Positions 1-11,800 of a stretch of 64,000 bases of DNA are shown piece after piece. The notes below the pieces were generated by a model. The model saw nothing but the letters and a program-made list of their open reading frames with translations. It was not told where the DNA came from and did not search any database. Numbering within the stretch: the first letter of the stretch is position 1; each line of letters opens with the position of its first letter. This stretch comes from Amia ocellicauda (Eukaryota; Chordata; Actinopteri; Amiiformes; Amiidae), in assembly GCF_036373705.1 (NCBI RefSeq), contig NC_089856.1:32460298-32524297 (forward strand), written 5' to 3'. The position numbers were made by a program, and so were the translations under genes.

Positions 1-3000
1 TAAGCAGGTGGCGGACAGCGCGAGCACGGGCACGGCCTACCACTGCGGTGTGAAGGCCAATTCCAAGACAGTGGGCCTGAGTGCCTCCGCGGTGGCCTCC
101 CAGTGCAACAGCACCACAGGGAACGAGGTGTTCTCTGTGCTGCACCGCGCCAAGGCACAGGGTAGGGCATGTAACCTCCTCACTGCACGCTCCAGCCATC
201 TCACCATCGCCAAACAGCCACCCAGCCACCCAGCAGCTTATTTTGTTGATTAATCTTTTCTTTGTCAAGCAGTCAGGCTTCTGAGGAACTTGCTTTGCTC
301 TGTTGACAAGATGATGGAGACCCATGCTTTGGATGTGGATCAATTTTTTTAGTTATATCTTTTTATATCATCTTAAGGCTGTTAACACATGAATGATATG
401 AATGTTTTTTGTTTTTTTATGATTATTTCCTTATTTTCTATCCAAGCTCTGGTTAGGCTGACAGTTTCCATATGGATGTGATGCATTTTCATGAATGCTG
501 TGATAAGCTGAGGTTATAAACTGTTTCTGAAAATAAGCCTTCATTGTGCAAGAGCTTCAGTTTTGCTGATCACAGTACAGCCCCTGCATGCCACAGGACC
601 TCTCAGCATTTCTTCCTATCAAGGAGGCCTGATAAGAGAGCAACGGCTGTGTGTGTGGGAGTCCTCAGTTGTTTTTCTCTTCGTGTTTCAGGGAAGTCAG
701 TGGGCATTGTGACCACCACCCGGGTCCAGCACGCCTCCCCTGCAGCCTCCTATGCCCACTGTGTGAGCCGCAGCTGGTACAGCGATGCAGACCTACCCCC
801 CAGCGCTAGAAGAGAGGGATGCAAAGACATTGCCACACAGCTCATTTACAACACAGACATTAATGTAAGACCTCTTAATGGCAGACAGAGACAGAGAAGG
901 CACTACGGAAAAGTTCATCCATGAGCTTTGAGAAATTCACAAAGATATAATTTGAAATTGCCTTGTTAAGTTAAACTGATTTAGAAATCTGCTCCTAATT
1001 CGAAATTCATTATGGAGAAAAACAACAATCAGTAACACACCTTCAATTTGTTATATTAATTTAATCTGAATAACTGTCTTCTTTGTAATGTGTACTTTAC
1101 TATTCCCATATTGGATTGCATTTTCTAATTAGTACAGCATTCAGTATGCATTCTATCTCCATTTCCTCTCTGAATCTGATGACGGGCAGCTGGTTGCCAA
1201 GACACACAGCCTGTTGTTAATGCCCTGCAGGTCATCCTAGGTGGGGGGCGCATGTACATGACTCCGAAGGGGACACCCGACCCAGAATACCCCACATCAA
1301 CTTCCCGCCGCGGCCAGCGCAAGGACAGACAGAACCTCATTAAGCTGTGGCTGGAGGCCCGAGAGGTAATCGCCCTCCATGCTGCATGTAAAAAGTCCAA
1401 ATTTCACTTAAATAACAAATTAAATGTAGGTGAAAGAAAGCATGGGTTAGGGTAAGTGATCACTGAGCGCCAGAGTTAAGAAGCTATATCAGTTGCAATG
1501 GTGCCACTTAGAACTCCATTATGGAAATTCTTGGAATGACCTTTGCCTCTACAGAGTAGCCTACACACACAATATGCTGCTGCAAAGCTTGATAACGTCA
1601 GAAAACAAGCATTGCACCAAATTGCATGTAGACTCTACAATGCCTGCAGGAAAACAGCAGGGTTAGGAGGTTCAGAAAGAGATAAGGGAACACTGGAAAT
1701 ACATTACAAAACCCGTTTACTGATGTAATCATTTTGTTAGTTATTTTGATCAGGCAATAGTAACCTTCCAATAACTTATATGAAAACAGAATGAAAGAAG
1801 TCAGGAGTATGTTCCACCTTTTTAATGTAGTTGGAAACACTTTTTCCTATACCAGCATGGACATATTTTAAATTACTGAAAATGTCTATAGTCTTATGTT
1901 GTTTTGTTTTTGTATTTTGTGTTGGTTTTATTTCAGTCCAAGAATGCAAAATATGTATGGCATAAAGAACAGTTTGATGCTGTGGATGTTGAGTCAACCA
2001 ACTATCTTATGGGTAAAATACTTTTTTCACTATAGAAATAAAGAAAGAAAGAAACATTTTAATACCACCCGAATTTAACAAAGAACATACACTATGAAGA
2101 TAATTTGTAAAATGAGATTAATATAGACAGTAAGAAATTACTTCATTACCTAATTATTATTTAAAACTAATTATTTCTGTAAAGCCTGTTATTCATGGAA
2201 GTGGAAAAAGAAAGAACTAACAAACTAACAATTCTCACTTGATAACATGCTGTTCCCTGTAAATATTTTATCTGTTGAGCTCCTTAAACACAATGCACAA
2301 GCAGCTTAAACCACAAGCATTTTGATTGCAGGTCTCTTTGAGGCCAAGGATATGAGGTATGAGCTGGATCGCAACACCACTCGAGATCCCTCCATCGTGG
2401 AGATGACTGAGAAGGCCATTCAGATCCTCAGCAAGAACCCCAAAGGATTTTTCCTCTTTGTGGAAGATAAGTGATTGTGATGGGTTTTTGTTTTTGGTGT
2501 CGAACAAGCCGCCAGTGCAGATGCAATACAAGTGTCTTCAATTTCACATTTCTGTTTAGCACCCAGATGCATGTCAATCCTCAACAGATAACACATCTGT
2601 CAGAGTGTCTTATCGGTTTCTATGATATTGCGCTAATTTAAGGGGGAGAATTGACCATGGGCACCATGACGGTGTTGCTAAACTAGCACTGACAGAGGCG
2701 GTGATGTTTGACCGGGCAATCCAGCGCGCCTCCGAACTGACCAGCGACTCCGACACTCTGACTGTGGTCACCGCTGACCACTCCCATGTCTTCACCTTGG
2801 GAGGAAATACCCCACGAGGGAACCCAATCTTTGGTACAGTTTCTTTCAACAACAAAACAACCACGTTTGCATTCCACTGTGAATACTGCAAGTTGATTGC
2901 TAAGACTTAAACAGTCACTTAATGATTTGTGTATCTTTTGCTTATAGCCTTGGAAATATGAAGTAACCTGACTGTTCTGGAATTTCCTCAGGTCTCGCCC

Positions 3001-3584
3001 CAAAGATTGCTGATGACGACATGCCATATACCAGTATCCTGTACGCGAATGGACCTGGATATCTGCTCCAGAATGGAACGAGAGCAAATATTACATTTGT
3101 TGATTACAGTAAGTTTTAACCCAGGTGCATACCATCTACAGTTCTGCTAATAATGCTAACCACATCTGTACAGTGACAGAAGATTTACAAATAGCAAGCA
3201 TGGACAGGGGACAAATAATGTGTATGTGTCCTTCTCCTGCATGTCTATGTGTGACATTCTGTTCATCATCTGCCTTCATCTCACGACACTGCCTTTCCTT
3301 TTCCTCCGCCTGTGTCCTCAGTGGACGACGAGTATATGCAGCAGGCTGCCGTGCCCTTGAACACAGAGACTCATGGTGGGGAAGATGTGGCTATCTACGC
3401 CAGAGGCCCCATGGCCCATCTGTTCCATGGTGTGAAGGAGCAGAATTACATAGCCCACGTCTTGGCCTACGCAGCCTGTCTGGAGCCCTACACAGACTGC
3501 CCTCCAGAGGCCGGCGCAGCCCCTCACTGTCACGCCAGCGTCTTCCTCATGCTGCCCACTCTGCTGCTGGCTCTCAGGACATGA
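1..3584 (+). CDS. Alkaline phosphatase, intestinal-type, copy A (5' end outside window)
   Basis: GPI-anchored ectoenzyme that hydrolyses phosphate monoesters with two zinc ions and one magnesium. Exons, numbered from copy B: 4 (partial) 1-161, 5 692-864, 6 1231-1365, 7 1937-2012, 8 2332-2466, 9 2642-2833, 10 2992-3108, 11 3322-3584 (TGA 3582-3584). Seen: nucleophile Ser in DSASTGTAY, the VQHASPA and SWYSDAD segments, [15 protein letters not shown] and ETHGGEDV, so all the ligand motifs that fall in the window are present. Sequons NST, NGT and NIT suggest N-glycosylation. The C-terminus is hydrophobic (LMLPTLLLA), as expected of a GPI-attachment signal. By comparison with copy B, exon 4 should begin about 14 bases before the window. 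The exon 8/9 junction is not GT-AG as placed here; a GT-AG alternative is 2470/2643. It lies in tandem with, and on the same strand as, copy B. It belongs to the alpi/alpp group rather than alpl; I cannot choose a numbered orthologue. Confidence 0.93.
2467..2641 (+). other. Atypical intron 8 of alkaline phosphatase copy A (ATAAGT...AA)
   Basis: At the family junction, GAA G|GG GGG AGA (Glu-Gly-Gly-Arg), the intron would start ATAAGT and end TTTAA. That placement gives flanking exons of 135 and 192 bp, the sizes I recall for human ALPL. The only nearby GT-AG reading is 2471-2642, which keeps frame but turns VEGGR into VEDKGR. Transcript data would decide which is used. Confidence 0.6.
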
Positions 3585-4123
3585 GGCTTCTCTTTCTTTG
3601 TAGGATCCTCTTCTTTCACCATTGTCCTTCAGCAGAAATCAGGGCAAGCATCCTGTGAGATAGCTGAAGATGTCTTCTTCCTCAGGAAATCTACTGATAT
3701 ATTATAATATAAATATATTTTAATGTGTCTTATAACTGAAGTGTGAAATTATATTTGAACTTTACTGATTTTCTGATGAATACTGTTACCTATGAAAGAG
3801 GTTCAAGCCCTTCTCTGTGCTGAGAGCCTGCACTGACTCCTCCACAAGGATTCCAGCTCTTATTATCAGGGATATGTCATTACTTTCTGAAACTGTTCTA
3901 TTTCTCAGTGTCCGTTATCTCAGTCTGAAATCTGATGAAAGATGTATTTTGCTGAACAGTTTAAAATAGACAAGTTTTGAAATACAGCCCACTTCCTAAT
4001 TAAACATGTTGGATAGCTGCTTTTGAATCTAATATGTGGACGTTTAAGATTTTTTACAGATTTCTTACTTTATTTAAATCAATTTCCCAGAGCATACAGT
4101 TCTGGGTGTTTTTGGTATTTAAG

Positions 4124-4127
<4 letters not shown>

Positions 4128-4212
<85 letters not shown>
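4128..4212. repeat. (AT)n microsatellite
   Basis: About 85 bp of uninterrupted AT dinucleotides downstream of alkaline phosphatase copy A. It yields spurious YIYI-type open frames. Confidence 0.98.
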
Positions 4213-4214
<2 letters not shown>

Positions 4215-5514
4215 CTCTCATATCAAATGCTCAGTGTTTCACATAGAAATACTCCGAAAAGAAAAAGAAATATACACTTGCTCTTTAGTGCATAACAAAC
4301 ACTTTGTACACTGTAGGAATATGAAAACATTTCCTATTACACGTGGGCCACTTCCTTTTTACAGTAAATGTTGTTGTTGGTTTTATATCACATTAAGCAT
4401 GTTTAACTATGTTCTATATTTTTAAATTCTGCAATACAGTAATTACCCTTATATTATATCTCTTCTGAAAGACTGGTGTGGGATTTAATATTTTTTTGCA
4501 TTTAATTCAAGACACCTTTAATATATAATTAACAACGCCACTCATTTAACTCCACTGATAATAGAAGTGCATTGTTTTATTGTAATTATTTTCACATGGA
4601 CTCACTCAGGGCATTTCTCATGATGGATTTTATAGGCTTATTTGTTTTTTGTTTTATTTACCCATTCCTTAAAATGATACTGTGATTTATCTGCAGTTTT
4701 AATGTATTCAGAGAATAAAACCCTATTCCAAGGGAACTGCTTGTTACTGAAACTTGAATCCTGTCTGACTTTGTGAAGGGAAATATCAGCGATATGCTTA
4801 TGTGTAGAAACTAGACATCTATAAATCAAGCTTAGGATAAAAGACAACATGTGAACCTGTTAAACCAATCCTTCTTGAATGCAAACTAAACAAATAATTC
4901 TTATCAATAAGCTCAGCTATATGATGTATTTTATTAAAATATTCCTGGCTATAGCTACTGATATATGAAACTGTTATACAAGCATATTCTCAGATGATCG
5001 ATTGTGGCTTTCTCCCAAGTTTGAATCACAGCAGTAAAACAATTTGATATAAAGTGTGATTTTAGCTTTTCGGGGAATGATTGTTGTAGTGTGGCTGAAG
5101 AAGAATTAGATAGAGCAAAGAAATCATATATATTACTTATTGAAATGATTCATGGTCCTGCGCTCATAAGACACAGCAGTGCTATTTGAACATAACATGA
5201 TTTCTAGAGAGAATCTCCTGTTACCTGACCTGACTTCAACTGAAGTGTTATAAGAGCGTCTGAAGGAAATTATGGCTGGGCAGGAAACCTTGTGTTAACT
5301 TACTACATATATTTAAGTGCTGTCAAAACATGGTATTTTTTAAGGAACTTTTGTTTCCCCATTAAGTTTTTAGGTATAGAAACATATCAAAGACTTGTCT
5401 GTTTTACAGTATAGCAAGTAAAGTTAATAAAAGCTGCTCGAGAATTCCCGACAGCCATAGAGTTAATCAGGAGCTTATCCCACATTTACAGTTTGCACTT
5501 ATGCATTTGTGATC

Positions 5515-5520
5515 TATAAA
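5515..5520 (+). promoter_or_regulatory. Candidate TATA box of alkaline phosphatase copy B
   Basis: TATAAA sits 163 bp before the start codon, which would allow a 5' UTR of about 130 bases. Just upstream are a GTTAAT half-site (HNF1-like, about 5462) and a CTTATC GATA-type site (about 5474), both common in enterocyte promoters. There is no experimental support. Confidence 0.35.
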
Positions 5521-5677
5521 GGTGGAGTCCTCAAGCTTAGTAATAAACCAAGTAATCAAGTAACCCAACACAAAATAAACCTTTGCCCTTTGTTCTGGTA
5601 CAAAGCCATAAAAAATTAATTAAAACGGAGGACCCGAGCTCTTACTCCAGTGAGATCTCCTGTGTTGTACACACACC

Positions 5678-5779
5678 ATGGCTGTCCTGCATCCCTGGCT
5701 GATTAGTGGGTTACTGATTTGTTTCATTATCAAGTTGTCCTGCTCAATAATCCCTGGTAAGTGTGATATGATTTTTAAT

Positions 5780-5834
<55 letters not shown>

Positions 5835-8800
5835 TGTAAGTCATGGTAGTAGTAGCATTAGAGTATGTTTAAAATAAAATAAAATAAAATAATGAAAAAT
5901 AATTCATAATGACCTCATGTTGTATTGCTTACTTACTTTACTCATCCTCTTCCCTCCAAGAGGAGCATAAGGTCGAAACAAGAAACTTCCATGCTTTTCT
6001 GTCTTTGGCCTTCTTGTATTATTGCAGCTACAAATAATTTGTCAGCAGAGTTAATTACATGAACACTTGAACAATGGTGTCATTGCACGCATAGACAATT
6101 CTTTTACTCCTGGATGAAAGGATTCAGGATGAAAGCTGTTTTTGGAAGTGGTCTCTTGTGTAGAAATTTCTTGGTAAGTGCCCCTCTTTCTTCTGTCCTG
6201 CGTGATTCTACAGAGGAGGAGGAAGACCCGAACTTTTGGATCGTGAAAGCAAAGGAGTCTCTGAAGGAAGCTCTGGAGCTGCAGCCCAATGTGCACCGTG
6301 CCAAGAATATCATCCTCTTCTTGGGCGATGGTGAGTAAGAGTTGGAATCAGGAGCTCAGGAGGCTGGGATACTGGAAGCAACTCTACAAGTCAGTTCCAC
6401 ACAGCCTAGTTTACCTAGCTACCAGAAAGGCTTGCATCTGTAAATAATGCACTTTGTTTACTGAATAAAGTTAATACAGCAACAATAACCAGAATTAATA
6501 ACCACTACCAGATTAGAGAACATTCAGTCTGTTTGATGCTTATATATGGGCTCAAAGTAACAAATTCAAAATAAAAAATATTGTAAATGATTTTGAGATC
6601 AAAAATAAAACAATTGAAAGCAAAATGTATAGAATTGTAAACAAAAATAATTATATCAAAAGCACACAAAACACCTGAAAGCAAATAATGTTAAAGCGAA
6701 CGCACTGGGTTGCTGCCATTCTATACATTTTGCTTTTGATTGTTTTATTTTTAATCTCAACATCATTTCTTTCTGAACTTAATTTTTCTCTTCTACAATA
6801 TTTTTTATTTTGAATTTGTTACTTATGATGCTAATTTGAGCGCATACTTATCAGTCTGTCATCACCAACAGAAAACTCAGATAATGGTTCCTAAGTGAAA
6901 GGATTGCTTATGGAAGTTGTAAATGGAGTTCAGATAATGAACTGCTCACAAGAACTATCCCTACTTGTTGGATAGATGATCACTGATCACAGCCTTTTTG
7001 GGTAGGCTTTTCTTTACAGCCTTATATTGCAGAATGCAATATCTACCCAGAACTTTTACCTTGTTATTTAAAGAAAGTAAGAACTGAAAAATGTCACATG
7101 ATGCAGGTTAATAACACTAGTATGTACATGAATTGGTCTTCAATAAAGCAATGTTTGGTACTGGTGATGGGGAACACTTTGCGCATCATGGGTAGTTGAA
7201 CTTCATGGTTCATGACAACAAAAGATCTTTTGAGTGCCATGAATGTTTAAAGCTGCAAATGATTAAACAACCTTATGCTGATTGAGTGATTGTTGTGACT
7301 CTTTCAAAGGCTTTACAGTAATGTACAGTCCAGCGTGTGTTTGGTTTGTGTCCAGGAATGGGTGTTTCCACGGTGACAGCAGCCCGGATCCTAAAAGGAC
7401 AGGAGAAGGGAAGGACAGGCGAGGAGAGCGTCTTGAACACGGACACCTTCCCTTACTTGGCTCTGTCCAAGGTCAGAGCATAGCCCTGCTGTCACAGCAC
7501 TGATCCGCACCACGTACAGTATGCTTCCTTCTGCAAATGATGTTCTGTCTAAACTCCATTCTTACACTAAACCTTAACCTTAAAATAGGCTTATATTTTA
7601 AATCAAATACTCTGCAAAGATTATGATGTGGACTCTGACAATAACACGTATCTTTTTTTCCCAGCTTCTTTATATCTAAGGACTGTATCTAAAAATAAAA
7701 CTTTACAGAGTGAAGTGTTGATCTTTGATGAGACACAGCATCAGTTATGGTCCTAGAGTACGCCCCTGTTTGCTGGCTTGGCTTTCATTTCAGTCTTGCT
7801 CCTCTTTGGTTGATTTCAGCTCCTACAAATGTCAGTGTTTTCGAGTAACTTACAACATTTGACGCGGTAACTTTATAGGCAAGTTCAATAGAAAATATGT
7901 AGAAATATTCATCTATAAAAAAAAAGAAATGTCTTCTGAATTCAGCTGGAATAAATGCTGGCAGACACCTCAGCACGAGGCTGGAAATTTGACCTCATGC
8001 AGACACTTCTGTAGACACGTATTTATTTTTCTCCCTGCTGTCAATGTTTTTATATCTGAGGGTGAAGTGTACAGATGTGTCTGTGTTTCTCTCCACGGCA
8101 GACTTACAATGTAGACCGCCAGATGCCTGACAGCGCCGGCACAGGCACTGCCTACTTGTGTGGCGTCAAGGCCAATTATGGCACCATCGGCCTGAGTGCG
8201 GCAGCCAGGCGCTACCAGTGCAACACCACTGCCGGCAATGAGGTCACCTCCATCCTCCACCGGGCCAAGCAAGTCGGTATGGACATAGCTTTAGTGAAGG
8301 AGATCGTACCTCCTCTCTGCAGTGTTTCTCTTGCGCATGGTGTTACTTGATGGTGTGGGCTGTGTTTCAGGTAAATCAGTGGGCATCGTGACCACAACCC
8401 GGGTCCAGCATGCCTCTCCAGCTGCTACCTACGCCCATACCGCCAGCAGAGATTGGTACAGTGACGTTAACCTGCCCAGTGACGCAAAGGCCCAAGGCTG
8501 TCAGGACATCGCCCTCCAGCTCATCAGCAACACAGACATTGATGTAAGCTGAGAACACAGCTCAGTGAAATGTGTAACGCAGTAAAATCAAACACATAGG
8601 CCCCTCTACTGTTTTCATAAAGCAACTTTCCTGTGCACGTGGCGAAACACAGCCTGAGTTATTAAGGGACCATGAACACTACTGGCAACAGGCCCAGTAT
8701 CAGGACTGTATGGACCATTCTTGGACTACTGTGTCTCTGTACTGATGCCACTTGTTTGCAAATAATGATTACCATTGTCATTGGGAGAAAGCTACATAAA

Positions 8801-11800
8801 ATAAATCATGGAAAATGAGGTGTTCCTCAGAATGTTTGGGGATGTGGGTATAAAAACACTTTTTTTGTTTCCTGTGGCAGGTTATTCTGGGAGGAGGAAG
8901 GCAATACATGATGCCCAACACAACCCGTGATCCTGAGTACCAAACCAGATATGGAAACAGACAGGATGGGAGAAACCTCATTGACGAGTGGCTGAAAAAG
9001 AGGAAGGTATTCCCTTTCAGGCCTTGGCAGACAGAGACAGTCCTCAGAGGCAGCTGATTCTCTGGCAGCCTAACTAACGCAAGGTTGACCAGGCTTTTTT
9101 AGTTTTAATTCAATTAATCAACAGGTACCTCCACAAATCAGAATGACTTGTGATAAGTGCTGTCTGTCGCTGCACTAGGAGCATTCAAAGACACTAGCCT
9201 AGAAGTCTGTGCAAACCCACTCAGAAATGAACAACACCTTCAAATCATACAAATCACTTCCCTCCCAGGTCTACTAGTGGGATCTAATTATTATGCAATA
9301 TAGTCCTTATTGAACAGTGATGGTAATAACTTGACTGGAATATTGAGTTCTCCCTTCCCTTTGCTCAATTTGATTTGAGTAGATGAAGACCAATAATCAT
9401 ATAGCCTAACAAGAATGCACTACTGCACATTTTATGGAAAGAATGACTGAAATAACAACAAAATAGCATAACATAACTGATTGTCATCTACATCCTCATC
9501 TCAGCATCATTCTTTTCACAATTTGCACACTATGAAAACATTTGCTTCTAGCACATTTGACATTTCTGCATTGTGCCATCTTACATTGAAAGCAATTGCA
9601 ATTGTACGTGGGCTGATATTGCATTTGATTTTGTTTTTGTCTCTTCCGCCATTGCTTCAGAATGCACATTATGTCTGGAACAAAGATCAACTTGATAAAG
9701 TGAACGTGAAGAAGGCAGACTACCTAATGGGTAAGTACATCGGCTGCATACATGTACCTGCTATATTGTTGATCTGCGAAGCAATACATATGATATTGAT
9801 TTCCTATTTTATTATTATTATTTAATATTTTGTGTTTTTTTTACTATACTTTTTTTTTCTGAAATTTGGCATTTCTGATAATTATGCATCACAAGCAAGA
9901 ATGTTACAGCTTTCACTATACCTGGTGTGACCTGCTTCTGAGAGCAGTGCTCATGCTTTTGTACTCTTGAATCTGCGAGGTGCAATTCCACTACTCCCCA
10001 GCAGAGGTCAATATTGCCACACTGTCCTTTCATCCAGCCTTTTCACAATACACTGTATGCACTTTACTTTGCCCTGTTGTTTGTTTCCATTTCTATTATA
10101 GCTGTGAATACAAAAGCAGAGGAACAGAGAGTTCATGGCACTGTTATTCTAAAAGCGCTCAAATGCATCAAACCTTCAAGAAAAACAAGTTCACACAGGT
10201 TACACAGCAGTATCAAATATCAAACATTAAACTACAGGAAAACGGTATTTAATTATCCTAACAGTGGCCAGAGTTGGAGAGGAAATTGGAGGTTATTTTT
10301 TTCAGTTGGTGTGATTTGATAGGTTTAAAAAATAAAACTAAAGTCATTTTAAGAGATTGTTCTCCACAAGTCCACAGAAACAACTTGCATTTGGTGTAGT
10401 TCATAGCTATTCTATTTCACTTCATTCACAATAGTGAAATGATTGTAGTAGGTTGTAGTCAGTGTCAATGTCTTGGTGTGTTTGATGTTGTCTTTTTCTG
10501 CTTATAAGGTCTCTTTGAGCCACAAGACACCAGGTACGAGCTGGACCGTAATCCCAAGACTGACCCCTCCCTCACTGAGATGACAGAAAAGGCCATCAAA
10601 ATTCTCAGCAAGAACCCCAAAGGATTTTTCCTCTTTGTGGAAGATAAGTTAACACTGGTATTTAAGCGATGCAGACTAGAGGCCACAGCATCACAGAGAG
10701 TAAAACATGAAGTAGAAAGCAACACAGATAAAATAATATGTATATTGTGTATTTAATTTGCAAGGAGTGCTGCTTTTCTCTCACTCTCTTTATGAGTAGT
10801 TATTCTGGCTTCCGAAATACCCTTTTTTGTCTTGGAGATTATATTCGGTGATCTGTTGGGGCCTGACAGCAAATGTCAGCTTATGTTCACTGAAAAGAGC
10901 CCTTGTTCAAAAAACCACCTGGCACCATAATGAAGTGAATATCATCAATATCAGTTTTAGAAAAGCTACATAAAACAAAAGATCTAATTTCTTGCCTCAG
11001 AACCATTTCTCACTGCATTTTGGCTGTAGTAACGGACTGGGCACTGTATCTTCTAAACAGCTGATTCTGACAGTAGATTTATATATTTCTGTGACTTTTG
11101 AAATTCAAGGGGGAGAATTGACCATGGACACCATGCCAATAAGGCCAAGTATGCCCTGACTGAAACACTGGAATTCGACAAGGCGATTGAGAGGACAGGG
11201 GAGCTGACCAGTACGCTGGACACTCTGACAGTGGCCACTGCTGACCACTCTCACGTCTTCACTCTGGGAGGGAAGGCGCATCGGGGAGACTCTGTCTTTG
11301 GTACCCAGAATAATCCGCCTGACCTGTTTTCCACTAAATGTTGCAGACAAGGGCTACTGTTAACCTTGGAGTGCTCCCTCTGGTGGTTACAAAGTAGTAT
11401 ACAGAAGGGGTATACAGGTTATATGAGCTATACAGGTTTTGTAGCAAGGTGACTGAAGACATATGACCCTCACTAAACATGTTGTTGTTGGCCTACAGTG
11501 TACTTATCAGCTAATATAAAAGCTTGACCATGACTACTATCTCATCCCGAATACCCTGCTTGCTGATTGCATTTGTTATTCTGTATTTCAAACAGAACTT
11601 TCACCTGAAATTGCTGATGACAAGAAACGTTTCACAACCATCTTATACGGAAATGGACCAGGTTTTATACTTCAAAATGGAACCCGTCCTGCTCCCAACG
11701 CCAGTGTTATATGTAAGAACTTAGTATATTATTTGAATACTTTGGGTTTAAGTAATTATACTTTTAAATTAAGCACAAAAATATGATTTATATTCAGATT

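Larger units (their letters stand above)
3585..5677. other. Interval between the two alkaline phosphatase genes
   Basis: It should hold the copy A 3' UTR, with a possible ATTAAA poly(A) signal at 3999-4004, an (AT)n tract, and the copy B promoter with its 5' UTR. I see no other coding sequence; open frames here are short and unlike known proteins. Confidence 0.6.

Noticed and set aside
4023..4295. Open frames with long YIYIYI stretches (also near 30317, 55587 and 62065)
   Set aside because: Translations of (AT)n microsatellites.
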